In this document: positions 1 through 7,442 of the stretch, in pieces
How positions within the stretch are numbered: the first letter of the stretch is position 1
Layout of the letters: every line of letters starts with the position of its first letter
Assembly: GCF_002327105.1 (NCBI RefSeq)
Contig: NZ_CP023406.1
Location: forward strand, 3,286,001 to 3,350,000
Direction of reading: 5' to 3'
DNA: 64,000 nt
Source: Luteimonas chenhongjianii
GTDB taxonomy: Bacteria > Pseudomonadota > Gammaproteobacteria > Xanthomonadales > Xanthomonadaceae
Translations under genes and position numbers: made by a program
Notes under the pieces: generated by a model
Database searches by the model: none
Told to the model about the DNA's origin: nothing
The model's input: only the letters and a program-made list of their open reading frames with translations

Positions 1-1213
1 TCGACGGCGCCGGCGCCGCGACGGGCTGCTGACCGCTGACGAGGTCCGCCCCGGACCGTGCGTTGGCCTGGGCGCTGCTCACCGAGTTTCGCGAAGGCTG
101 GATTCCCGAGCGGGAGGTTCCACGCACACCATTAAGTGTAGAAACCACGTCCTGGGCACTGGTGTTGCGCACCGTGTAGTAGAAGAGACTCTGATCGCCC
201 CCTACCGGGTTGGGCGTATCAATCGTCCGGGCCCACTGTACGACATGCTCGAGCACGTGGCCTTCGCCGGCAAAAACGAGGACCGTGTTAGCGGCCCCCA
301 TCGGCATTACCAGGATCGAACTCGCGGTCGGCATCGTCCCGCCTCCGTGAACTGCAGCGGCATAGCCCTCGGCGCGCAGCACGTCCACCAGCTTCGCCGC
401 AAGTTCCTCGGCGCTAACGAACGCGGGTTCAATGCGGGTACTCACCCGCCCCCGCATGAAGGGACGGTCGAGCACACGGATCGCAGCAGCCGCCTGCCTG
501 ACGATTTCAGGCCGGCCGAACAACACAACGGCGTTCCGGTTGAGATCATCCTGGATCTCGAGCCCATCGGTACGGAAAGCAAGCTTGAGCCAGTTGGTAA
601 CGTCCGCATTGCGCACCGAGCTCAGCTCGACCAGCTGGAAGATCGGGCGATGGGAGATCGGCACTTCGGGAGCGGCACGGCCGCTGAGCACAAGGGGGGG
701 CTCGAAAGCGTCTCCCCTGCCCGCAAGCAGGAACCGGACCCGATCCCCCTCGTAGCGGGCCTCGACACCGTAGGTCCGCAGTACGCGGACAGCGAGCTGA
801 TAGAAGTCGGAAGGAGGGAGCGGACCCGGGGTGCGCAGCGTCACCAAATCACTCATCTTCGCCACAGCAGGATCCAGCTGGAAGCCAACCCCCAGGATCG
901 TCCCGAAGAATTCGTTGATGAAGGCCGGAACTGGCATCCCTTCGATGTTGACGCTCAAAGGCTCGCCCCTGACCGGCGGAATCCCGAAGGCCGATCCCGT
1001 GCCAGCCACCGCCGGTTCGTAGTTCGAGGTCGGGGTTCCAGTCCGTCGCAGGCTCTCAAGCCTTTCACTGTGAGCCACAAGCGCGCTGTCCCCATCATCT
1101 GCCAGGGCCCGCTGGTCACGCGAGAGGGGCTGGGGGAGCTCGACCTTGACCGGGCGCGCGCAACCTCCCAGCAGCAGCACCACCACCAAGGCTCGAACCA
1201 ACGCGTTATTCAT
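1..1213 (-). CDS. gspD: Type II secretion secretin GspD (XpsD-like), N-terminal part; cut by window edge
   Basis: Outer-membrane secretin of the type II secretion system, the channel through which folded periplasmic proteins leave the cell. The window holds the first 404 codons without a stop; the C-terminal secretin barrel lies outside. The start ATG overlaps the end of gspN by 8 bp. Residues 1-18 form a lipoprotein signal ending in a lipobox (LGGC), as in XpsD-type secretins. Residues about 80-400 match the periplasmic N0-N3 domains, for example VNIEGMPVPAFINEFFG in N0 and NAVVLFGRPEIVRQ in N1/N2. The last visible stretch is low-complexity Ser/Gln/Ala, a usual insertion in N3. It is the last visible gene of the gsp operon, as in the xps order. 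Confidence 0.93.
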   Translation of the reverse strand, partial: MNNALVRALVVVLLLGGCARPVKVELPQPLSRDQRALADDGDSALVAHSERLESLRRTGTPTSNYEPAVAGTGSAFGIPPVRGEPLSVNIEGMPVPAFINEFFGTILGVGFQLDPAVAKMSDLVTLRTPGPLPPSDFYQLAVRVLRTYGVEARYEGDRVRFLLAGRGDAFEPPLVLSGRAAPEVPISHRPIFQLVELSSVRNADVTNWLKLAFRTDGLEIQDDLNRNAVVLFGRPEIVRQAAAAIRVLDRPFMRGRVSTRIEPAFVSAEELAAKLVDVLRAEGYAAAVHGGGTMPTASSILVMPMGAANTVLVFAGEGHVLEHVVQWARTIDTPNPVGGDQSLFYYTVRNTSAQDVVSTLNGVRGTSRSGIQPSRNSVSSAQANARSGADLVSGQQPVAAPAPS

Positions 1214-1715
1214 TCCGACCGTCTTCCTCTTTGACCGCACGCCCTGCGTCGAGGCAGGCACCACGGTGTTCCGTCGCGTCATATAGTTTCCGGCTGAACT
1301 CACAACCGTCTCGCGTGTACCTGATCGAAACGATCTCGACAGACGTCAGCAGCGCGCCGTCCGGCAGCGGGCTGTTAAGCGGGATCTGTACGATCTTGCC
1401 CTGCTCCCCGGCGACCAAGGCAACTGGCATAGGGTCAGCCATGATACCGGCAAGCTTCCAGGAGGGGGCACCTCGTCGATCTGATCCCCCCTGCGATCTG
1501 AACGGCGTTGCCGTGCGTAACTTCTCGAACGCACCTGGCGCGACCCGGTTCAGACTGTCCGGCGGTGGCAGAGTCCACGCGGCATCTCCTGGCGTCCACC
1601 CCTGCGCGGAGGGAGGCGGCAATGCGAGTCCGATCGCAAACCCGAGGCCAGCGCCGAGCGCAGCAGCCGATACAAGAGGCCGCGCACGCGCGCCATCAAC
1701 CAGCTGTCTGATCAT
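1206..1715 (-). CDS. gspN: Type II secretion inner-membrane protein N (XpsN/GspC-like)
   Basis: A 169-residue bitopic inner-membrane protein between gspM and gspD. It has a short cytoplasmic N-terminus, one membrane helix (about residues 14-33, Ala/Leu/Gly-rich) and a periplasmic part. In the xps system the N protein takes the GspC role, linking the inner-membrane L/M platform to the secretin. A homology-region-like stretch is seen around PSWKLAGIMADPMPVALV, followed by GKIVQIPLNSPLPDGALL. It is shorter than most GspC proteins and has no PDZ domain. The start overlaps gspM by 20 bp and the end overlaps gspD by 8 bp, so translation is probably coupled. The name rests on position and topology more than on sequence. 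Confidence 0.82.
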   Translation of the reverse strand: MIRQLVDGARARPLVSAAALGAGLGFAIGLALPPPSAQGWTPGDAAWTLPPPDSLNRVAPGAFEKLRTATPFRSQGGSDRRGAPSWKLAGIMADPMPVALVAGEQGKIVQIPLNSPLPDGALLTSVEIVSIRYTRDGCEFSRKLYDATEHRGACLDAGRAVKEEDGRNE

Positions 1716-2286
1716 CCGGCCTAATCCGATAGAAAAACACCAGGGTGAGCGCAGCGGTCCTCGATTGGCGGTTCATGTACGTCACTGACTCGATTGCGAC
1801 CAGGTTGCTCCCGGACTCGACCCGCCGGACCAACTGCACCAGCGCAGCTGGCTCGAATCCCCCGCTCAACACCACGGGCACGCGATAGAGGTCTTCCCAT
1901 CCATCGACGCGTGCAGGCGCTTCGGGCTGGATGCGCATGTTCGCGCCCGCGGAGTCAGCAAGCGCTTTGGCCTGCGCCTGCACAGCGGCTTGCGCCAGCC
2001 CGACAGTCTTTGCGACCGGTATCTCGGCATTAAGCCGGCTACGGGCTGCCTCCGCTGCATCAGCTCGACCTAGCCAATGATCCTCGCCCGCAACCGCCTG
2101 CATCCGCCACAACTGGTCACGCTTGTCTACATAGCGTTCTGCGACTGCAGCACGCCAATCAAAAAGGGACAACAATGCATAGAAGGCCAGAATCCCGATG
2201 ATTGCGATCGCCCCAGCGCGGAGCCGCGGATTCGCGCGCAGTTCGCTCCGTATCGGGCCCATCCACCTTGTCATCGCCGTCATCAC
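1696..2286 (-). CDS. gspM: Type II secretion protein GspM
   Basis: A 196-residue bitopic inner-membrane protein. One helix lies near residues 25-43 (AGAIAIIGILAFYALLSLF), followed by a periplasmic region with a coiled-coil part and a small ferredoxin-like fold, the family arrangement. GspM partners GspL and joins the cytoplasmic ATPase to the pseudopilus machinery. The gene starts 4 bp inside the end of gspL (ATGA overlap) and its end overlaps gspN by 20 bp. Length and order fit XpsM; family sequence conservation is low, so order is the main support. Confidence 0.88.
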   Translation of the reverse strand: MMTAMTRWMGPIRSELRANPRLRAGAIAIIGILAFYALLSLFDWRAAVAERYVDKRDQLWRMQAVAGEDHWLGRADAAEAARSRLNAEIPVAKTVGLAQAAVQAQAKALADSAGANMRIQPEAPARVDGWEDLYRVPVVLSGGFEPAALVQLVRRVESGSNLVAIESVTYMNRQSRTAALTLVFFYRIRPDDQTAG

Positions 2287-3359
2287 GGCTGTCCACGCGA
2301 CGTCAGTGTTGCACGCAGCGTTACCTCATCGGGCGCACGCCCCATTTCTGCAGTGACATCGACGAAGGTGCCCGACGCTTCCCACGACGCCACGATGCGC
2401 TCCAGATCAGGACGTTCTAGGCGCATGACGGCCTCCATCGTCTGCGTATCCAGCAACCTCCACTCCAGGAGCTGCCAGCTATCGGTCGGCGTCGCGTCGA
2501 CCATTGCGGCCCACGTGTTCGTCACGCTGGCGGGCGGTCGTAATGCGAGCAGACGGTTGACCTGGTCAGCATCGCGCTCTGCGCTCTCGCGCGCCTGCAT
2601 GATCGCCTGAAGCCCCTCGTCCACAGACGTCATCGCCCGGTCGATCGCGGTTTCCTGCGCTTTCAGCCGGATGACGCTCCCCAGCGGCAGTGCGATCGTC
2701 AACGCAACCAAGCCAGTGGCGATGGACACGCCCGGTGCCCGCAGACGCGAGCCCAGCTCTTGCAGGGATGCACCACCGCCACCCCACGGTGTTTCAGACA
2801 GCGTCGCGGGGTGGGTGCTGACCAACGGAAACATGTCGAAGCCCGCGCCACGGACAAATTCGCCCCATTCGCGGTCTTCCGGGGCGTCCCGCCACCACTC
2901 CGAGGCAACCAGCGCGCCTGCGCGCCAAGCACGACCTTCATATCCAGATGAAACAGCGATCAGCTCGACAGCCGGACCTTCGACCGGGGTTCCCCGGAAA
3001 AGGCTTTCGGGCACCACGCGGCTCGCCTTCTTCAATTGACCACTGGAGCGCGCGGTCTCGGCAACGAAGGCCCGGTCCCACATCCACACCATGGCCTTTG
3101 TGCCGGCGAACTCGAAGTGGCTGCCGCAGTCCTGGAACGGCGTGAGCCGCCGGACCGTCGTTCTGACGAAGCTCTTCCGCTTTGCCAGCGGCACCACCGA
3201 CAGGTCGAGACAAGTGAAAACGCACAGCTCGCGCCCGACGAGCCACTCTTCCTGACGCCCACGGCTGAGGACCTGCCCGACGCCTTCACTGCCGATCAGC
3301 CACCGGCTCGGCAAAAAGCGGTGTCGCTGGCGTGCGAGCCATGCCGACGGGTTCCTCAT
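2283..3359 (-). CDS. gspL: Type II secretion protein GspL
   Basis: A 358-residue inner-membrane protein that anchors the GspE ATPase. The N-terminal cytoplasmic actin-like region covers about residues 1-205. One membrane helix lies near 210-232 (VSIATGLVALTIALPLGSVI) and a periplasmic domain follows. The frame stays open upstream, with possible ATGs at 3374, 3383 and 3392. I chose 3359 because it gives the smallest overlap with gspK, yet 74 bp still overlap, which is long for this operon. No clear ribosome binding site separates the choices. A TTG at 3314 would shorten the overlap further. Function is secure from context; the start is not. Confidence 0.86.
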   Translation of the reverse strand: MRNPSAWLARQRHRFLPSRWLIGSEGVGQVLSRGRQEEWLVGRELCVFTCLDLSVVPLAKRKSFVRTTVRRLTPFQDCGSHFEFAGTKAMVWMWDRAFVAETARSSGQLKKASRVVPESLFRGTPVEGPAVELIAVSSGYEGRAWRAGALVASEWWRDAPEDREWGEFVRGAGFDMFPLVSTHPATLSETPWGGGGASLQELGSRLRAPGVSIATGLVALTIALPLGSVIRLKAQETAIDRAMTSVDEGLQAIMQARESAERDADQVNRLLALRPPASVTNTWAAMVDATPTDSWQLLEWRLLDTQTMEAVMRLERPDLERIVASWEASGTFVDVTAEMGRAPDEVTLRATLTSRGQP

Positions 3360-4362
3360 CTGCTGCGGAAACATAGAGTTCATAGGTTTCATGCCACGGC
3401 TGTCCCCCGTCGTCTCGGGGGGTCAGCATCCAGTGCGTTGTGCGGACAGGTCCGCGACCTGGCACCCAGACGGCAAGCGTGCCTGACGCCGAAGGATACA
3501 GGCCCACGTAATTCTCGTCTGCCAGCGTAGAACCGGACGTCTGCTGGAAGGCGGACACGCTCAGGAACGGCTGCGAGCGGCGGATGTCGACCACGCGCGC
3601 CGCAGTCGCCGCGTCAAGCCCCGGCAGGGTGGCCACAACCTCCGCTGGAGCGGTGTTGACATTGACGAGTATCTGGCGCTGGACCGACAGCGCCCGCAAC
3701 ACCCGCTCGTCAGCCGGATCCAACCGTTCCCGCCAACCGGGAATCCGCCGGAGTTCCAATGGGGTCAGCATCACGCGGTTGGTCGGAGGCGGCAGCCCGG
3801 CGTCGAGATAATCTTTGCGCTCAAGGCTGTTGAGCCGCTTGAGCTCGTCGCGATCCTGGTAATCGAGCAACCGATTGCGCAGGGTGACGTAAGGCACGGG
3901 ATCGGCCGAACCGATTCCGAGGAATCTTTCAAGCAGGATCTGCGGCGCCCAGTTGACCGACAGCCGGCCTGCGTCGTCCTGGATTGCGAAGAACGCGCGT
4001 CCTATTCCCCGGTATGGGGTTCCATCGAGCGCCACCTCATTGCCCACCGGCATATAGCTGAAAGGCGACTCGCCCGGCCCTGCGATCGCACGTTCGTCTT
4101 CGCTCAGCACCATCTGCCCATCGACGGTAAGGCCGCCAAATGTCACTCGCTGGGTCAGCAGCAAGTACAGCGCGGTGGCACGGGTGGACTCGATATCGAC
4201 CGATGCGCTCGCTTCGTCCAGTCGCTGCAGCTGGTTGTCGCGAGCGGCCTGAGCGAGCGTCGCCACCGTCGTGGCGAGGATCGTCAGGATCACGAGGATC
4301 ACGAGCACCAGAACAAGGACAAACCCACCAGCGTCATCCGCCTTGATGCGTTCACGGTCCAT
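3286..4362 (-). CDS. gspK: Type II secretion minor pseudopilin GspK
   Basis: The large minor pseudopilin at the pseudopilus tip, 358 residues with this start. The ATG at 4362 lies 1 bp after the gspJ stop; the frame is open to 4440, but the extra 26 residues have no pseudopilin character. The N-terminus has a prepilin site G|F with hydrophobic FVLVLVLVILVILTILATTVA. There is no glutamate at mature position 5, which is the known exception in GspK. The large inserted alpha domain typical of GspK follows (DYQDRDE, then VNVNTAPAEVVATLPGLDAATAARVV, a helix-hairpin-helix-like stretch). It should form the tip with GspI and GspJ. Confidence 0.92.
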   Translation of the reverse strand: MDRERIKADDAGGFVLVLVLVILVILTILATTVATLAQAARDNQLQRLDEASASVDIESTRATALYLLLTQRVTFGGLTVDGQMVLSEDERAIAGPGESPFSYMPVGNEVALDGTPYRGIGRAFFAIQDDAGRLSVNWAPQILLERFLGIGSADPVPYVTLRNRLLDYQDRDELKRLNSLERKDYLDAGLPPPTNRVMLTPLELRRIPGWRERLDPADERVLRALSVQRQILVNVNTAPAEVVATLPGLDAATAARVVDIRRSQPFLSVSAFQQTSGSTLADENYVGLYPSASGTLAVWVPGRGPVRTTHWMLTPRDDGGQPWHETYELYVSAADEEPVGMARTPATPLFAEPVADRQ

Positions 4363-4363
4363 G

Positions 4364-4942
4364 TCAGTCTGTTTCCAGCTCGAAAGCTTCCGCGCGCACG
4401 GGCTTTCCGTTCCGGGGCGCCACGGCGAGAGCGGAAACACCCTCTCCGCCGGAAGTCAGAATAATCAAACTCGGCAGTCTGCTCTGCTCTCCCAGGGCCG
4501 GCGGCCAGCGATCCGAAGTCGCCCCGTCGTCTCCGGCGTATACGAAACGCGGCTCGGTGACTTCCGCCCAACTCGAATAACGCCACATCTCTTCGCCGTA
4601 TTCCCGGTAGATCAGCGTGCTGCGGCCATCCTCGCCCATCAGCTCCCATTCCACAGGAACAGGGCCGCCCTGCGCGGACATGGCAGGCGAAAGCGTCACC
4701 CCTGCAAGCTTGGTCGAGGTTCCAGTCGGCATTGCGTCCGGTAGCGCGACCATCCCTCTCACCGAGTCCGCAAACCATGTCTGGACCAGAGCTCGACGAT
4801 CGGTGCCGGCTGAGCTCTCGAACACCCGGCCTTTCGCGATGCGGTACGCGCCAAGCATCTCGAAGGCGAGGGACACGAGGATCGAGACCAGCATCAGGAC
4901 GACAAGAGCCTCCATGAGCGTAAAACCGGACTCTCTGCGCAT
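4364..4942 (-). CDS. gspJ: Type II secretion minor pseudopilin GspJ
   Basis: A 192-residue pseudopilin with a very short leader (MRRESG) and a class III prepilin cleavage site G|FTLMEALVVLML, with glutamate at mature position 5. The rest fits GspJ in length, with a globular C-terminal part containing WELMGEDGRSTLIYRE and the ending VRAEAFELETD. GspJ, GspI and GspK make the pseudopilus tip complex. The start codon overlaps the gspI stop at 4942. The peptidase needed to process it (PilD/GspO) is not in this window. Confidence 0.93.
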   Translation of the reverse strand: MRRESGFTLMEALVVLMLVSILVSLAFEMLGAYRIAKGRVFESSAGTDRRALVQTWFADSVRGMVALPDAMPTGTSTKLAGVTLSPAMSAQGGPVPVEWELMGEDGRSTLIYREYGEEMWRYSSWAEVTEPRFVYAGDDGATSDRWPPALGEQSRLPSLIILTSGGEGVSALAVAPRNGKPVRAEAFELETD

Positions 4943-5373
4943 CAGTCCTCCTCCAGCGGTTGAAGCTGGCGATGCCCCATCTGGCGCACGGCGAACCGCT
5001 CGGTTTCGGTGCCATCAGGTCCGGTCACAATCACCTCGAGTTCGAACAGCGCCACCTGAAAGATGGTGGGCGCGCCAAGCTGAGTCACTGCCGGCCTCGG
5101 TCCATCGATCGACCGCGCTTTCCAGGCGTACGTATGCCCATCAACATCGATCGTGCCCGCCTCTTGCGCCATCGGATTGACCTTGCGCAGCACCTCGAGG
5201 GCTGAAGCGGTCGCTACCACTCGCTCCTGTGCGCGTGCAGTAGCGTGCAGCGCTTCAAGACTGACGCCCAGCCAGGCATACAGCGACATCGCCCCTATGC
5301 TGAAGATCACCAGCGCAACAATCGCTTCGAGAAGCGTGAAACCCGCCTGTCGTCTGTCCGCACGGCCTGGCAC
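4942..5373 (-). CDS. gspI: Type II secretion minor pseudopilin GspI
   Basis: A 143-residue pseudopilin with leader MPGRADRRQAG and cleavage site G|FTLLEAIVALVIFSIGAM, carrying glutamate at position 5. The C-terminal region (FELEVIVTGPDGTETERF) resembles GspI. It is the first partner recruited to the tip complex in known systems. It lies 2 bp after the gspH stop and overlaps gspJ by one base, so it belongs to the same transcript. Confidence 0.92.
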   Translation of the reverse strand: MPGRADRRQAGFTLLEAIVALVIFSIGAMSLYAWLGVSLEALHATARAQERVVATASALEVLRKVNPMAQEAGTIDVDGHTYAWKARSIDGPRPAVTQLGAPTIFQVALFELEVIVTGPDGTETERFAVRQMGHRQLQPLEED

Positions 5374-5375
5374 GA

Positions 5376-5798
5376 CTAGTCCTCCCAGCGTGCGTCACAG
5401 AAAGGCGCATCCACCACGAGTATCCGCCTGGATCGGCCGACGTCGAAGACCAGCCGGGCTTCGGAACACGCGCCGTTCGCCTCGATCCGCAGCGGACGCT
5501 CGGCGTCGGCCAGCCATCCCGCGGGAAGCTCGAGCACGTCCCACGGCGCGGGTCGCAACTCGTCAGCTGCGTCGAGTACTACCGGCTTGCCCGCACGGCG
5601 CGCCTCGAGCGGCAGCGACCTGACCTTGATGACGATGTCATCAAGCACTGCACGCTGCTGCCAGGCGTCGATCATGCGGATGGCACCCGGCACGGCGATC
5701 GCGGCCACCATCCCCAGAATCGCCAGAACAACCAGCAATTCGAGGAGAGTGAACCCGCAATTGAGCCTAGTTCGCCGGCAGATAGCCCACATCCGCAT
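5376..5798 (-). CDS. gspH: Type II secretion minor pseudopilin GspH
   Basis: A 140-residue pseudopilin with leader up to CG and mature start FTLLELLVVLAILGMVAAIAV. The body follows the GspH pattern (conserved VLDDIVIKVRSLPLEARRAG helix, then a beta domain). GspH sits below the tip complex on the growing pseudopilus. The start overlaps the end of gspG by 32 bp; an ATG two codons later (5792) is equally possible. Confidence 0.9.
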   Translation of the reverse strand: MRMWAICRRTRLNCGFTLLELLVVLAILGMVAAIAVPGAIRMIDAWQQRAVLDDIVIKVRSLPLEARRAGKPVVLDAADELRPAPWDVLELPAGWLADAERPLRIEANGACSEARLVFDVGRSRRILVVDAPFCDARWED

Positions 5799-6222
5799 CT
5801 AGCCCCTCGCCACCCGGCGCGCCGTCTGCGCCATGCGAGTACAGGGTGAACGGTTGCCCAGCGGCAGGCGTCGGTGAATAGCGGTACGGCCGGCCCCAGG
5901 GATCATCCGGCACATCGCCGTCGATATAGGGTCCGGTCCATCGGGATGCTGTCCGTTCATCGGCAGGGCGACGGACGAGCAGCGACAGCCCCTCCTCTTC
6001 GTTCGGCAGCCGACCGATGTCCAAGCGCATGGTCTGCAACGCGCCTCCGAGCATCTTGACCTGGGTCGACGCCGCCTGGGCTTTGGCCTTGTCTGCCTGC
6101 CCGAACAAGCGGGGACCGACCAGACCCATGATCAGTCCGATGATCACGAGCACGACGATCATTTCCAGAAGAGTGAACCCACGCGTGGTGCGCGGCGGAG
6201 CAGACGGAACCTTCGACTTCAT
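5767..6222 (-). CDS. gspG: Type II secretion major pseudopilin GspG
   Basis: The main pseudopilus subunit, 151 residues. Leader MKSKVPSAPPRTTRG is followed by the highly conserved FTLLEMIVVLVIIGLIMGLVGP with Glu5. It has the GspG C-terminal calcium-site region (WTGPYIDGDVPDDPWGRPYRY, then YSHGADGAPGGEGLDADVGY). The length is normal for the family. The gene is 19 bp downstream of gspF. Confidence 0.96.
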   Translation of the reverse strand: MKSKVPSAPPRTTRGFTLLEMIVVLVIIGLIMGLVGPRLFGQADKAKAQAASTQVKMLGGALQTMRLDIGRLPNEEEGLSLLVRRPADERTASRWTGPYIDGDVPDDPWGRPYRYSPTPAAGQPFTLYSHGADGAPGGEGLDADVGYLPAN

Positions 6223-6241
6223 AGTTTTCTTTGAACCCCGT

Positions 6242-7438
6242 TCAGATCGCGAGATCGTTCGCGCTGGTGATTGCGAGGATGATGCCGAGGATGATCGTGC
6301 CGATCACGCTCCCGATCATCAGGATCGCCACAGGTTCGATCAGCAACAACAGACGCTTCATGCGGTTCCGGCCCGAATCCTCGTACAGCCTTGCAAGCGA
6401 TTCGAGCATCTCTGCAAGCTTTCCTGAGCGCTCGCCGACGCGCACCAGATTGTAGCCTGTCGGCGTCAGTGCCTCCTCCATCTCGAGCGCCGACGCAAGT
6501 GCGGTCCCGCCCCGGACCGCGCGGGTGACCTCCTGCATGCGCTGGTGACGCGACGGAATCTGTACGCCTCCGGCCGCAAGCTCGAGCGCGCGCATCAGCG
6601 GCACCCGGTTGGTGAGCAGGGCGGACATCACGCGCGCCCACCGTGAGGTGTCCGCCTCGACCAGCCAGGCGCCGACGAGAGGCAGCCGCGCAATCGCATC
6701 CACCACCTGCGTTCGCACCTTGGGGCGGCGCGCAAGCAAGTAGGCAGCGACCGCCACGGCCGCCACGACGCCGACAAACAGTGCGAAATTCGTCCGCATC
6801 CAGACGCCGGTCGCCAGGACTGCCCAAGCGAGAAACGGAAGGGATTCGGCCCGATCGAGCATGCTGGAGAACTTCGGCACTACGAACACGAACATGAGCG
6901 TGACGGCGGCTACCCCCGCCAGCACCAGGACTGTCGGATAGACGAGTGCATTGCGGATGTCGTTACGGACGCGCTGCTCGTATTCCATCTGCTGGCCGGC
7001 ATCGCGGATCGCGCGGCCCAGTTCGCCGGTAAGCTCGCCGGCCCGCACCAGCTGGATCACATATCCCGGCAACGGAAGCCCACTCGCCTCGAGCACCAGC
7101 GAGAAGCTCTGCCCGCGCTGCAGTCCACTGGACATGCCGGCGTAGGCGGAGACGATTCTTGGATGGTGCCCCGACATCGCCTGCGATGCGACAGCATCGG
7201 CAACAGGGACCCCGGACGTCAGCATCGTGCCGAGTTCCTGCAGCGAGACGATGATGTCGCCGGAACGCAACCTCGTGTTCCGGCGCGCCCGTCCTGGCCG
7301 ATCGCTTGCCCGGATCGCGACAACCGACAGCCCACGCCCTTCCAGCGACCGTAGCGCCTGCCGCTCGCTTTCGGCCCGGAGATGACCTGTACTGGAACGA
7401 CCGTCCGTATTGACGGCCTCGTACGCATACAGTCGCAT
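6242..7438 (-). CDS. gspF: Type II secretion inner-membrane platform protein GspF
   Basis: A 398-residue polytopic platform protein of the GspF/PilC family, starting at MRLYAYEAVNTDGR, the usual family N-terminus; seven more in-frame residues lie upstream but would overlap gspE. Two repeated T2SSF domains are visible (about residues 65-190 and 265-390). Membrane helices are around 165-190 (LVYPTVLVLAGVAAVTLMFVF), 210-240 and the C-terminus (IGSVIGTIILGIILAI). It couples GspE ATP hydrolysis to pseudopilus assembly. The start is 4 bp after the gspE stop. Confidence 0.94.
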   Translation of the reverse strand: MRLYAYEAVNTDGRSSTGHLRAESERQALRSLEGRGLSVVAIRASDRPGRARRNTRLRSGDIIVSLQELGTMLTSGVPVADAVASQAMSGHHPRIVSAYAGMSSGLQRGQSFSLVLEASGLPLPGYVIQLVRAGELTGELGRAIRDAGQQMEYEQRVRNDIRNALVYPTVLVLAGVAAVTLMFVFVVPKFSSMLDRAESLPFLAWAVLATGVWMRTNFALFVGVVAAVAVAAYLLARRPKVRTQVVDAIARLPLVGAWLVEADTSRWARVMSALLTNRVPLMRALELAAGGVQIPSRHQRMQEVTRAVRGGTALASALEMEEALTPTGYNLVRVGERSGKLAEMLESLARLYEDSGRNRMKRLLLLIEPVAILMIGSVIGTIILGIILAITSANDLAI

Positions 7439-7442
7439 CGGA

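Noticed and set aside
245..1234. Long plus-strand open frame opposite gspD
   Set aside because: The minus strand encodes a clear secretin with lipobox and N0-N3 motifs; the plus frame has no recognisable product and is a GC-composition shadow.
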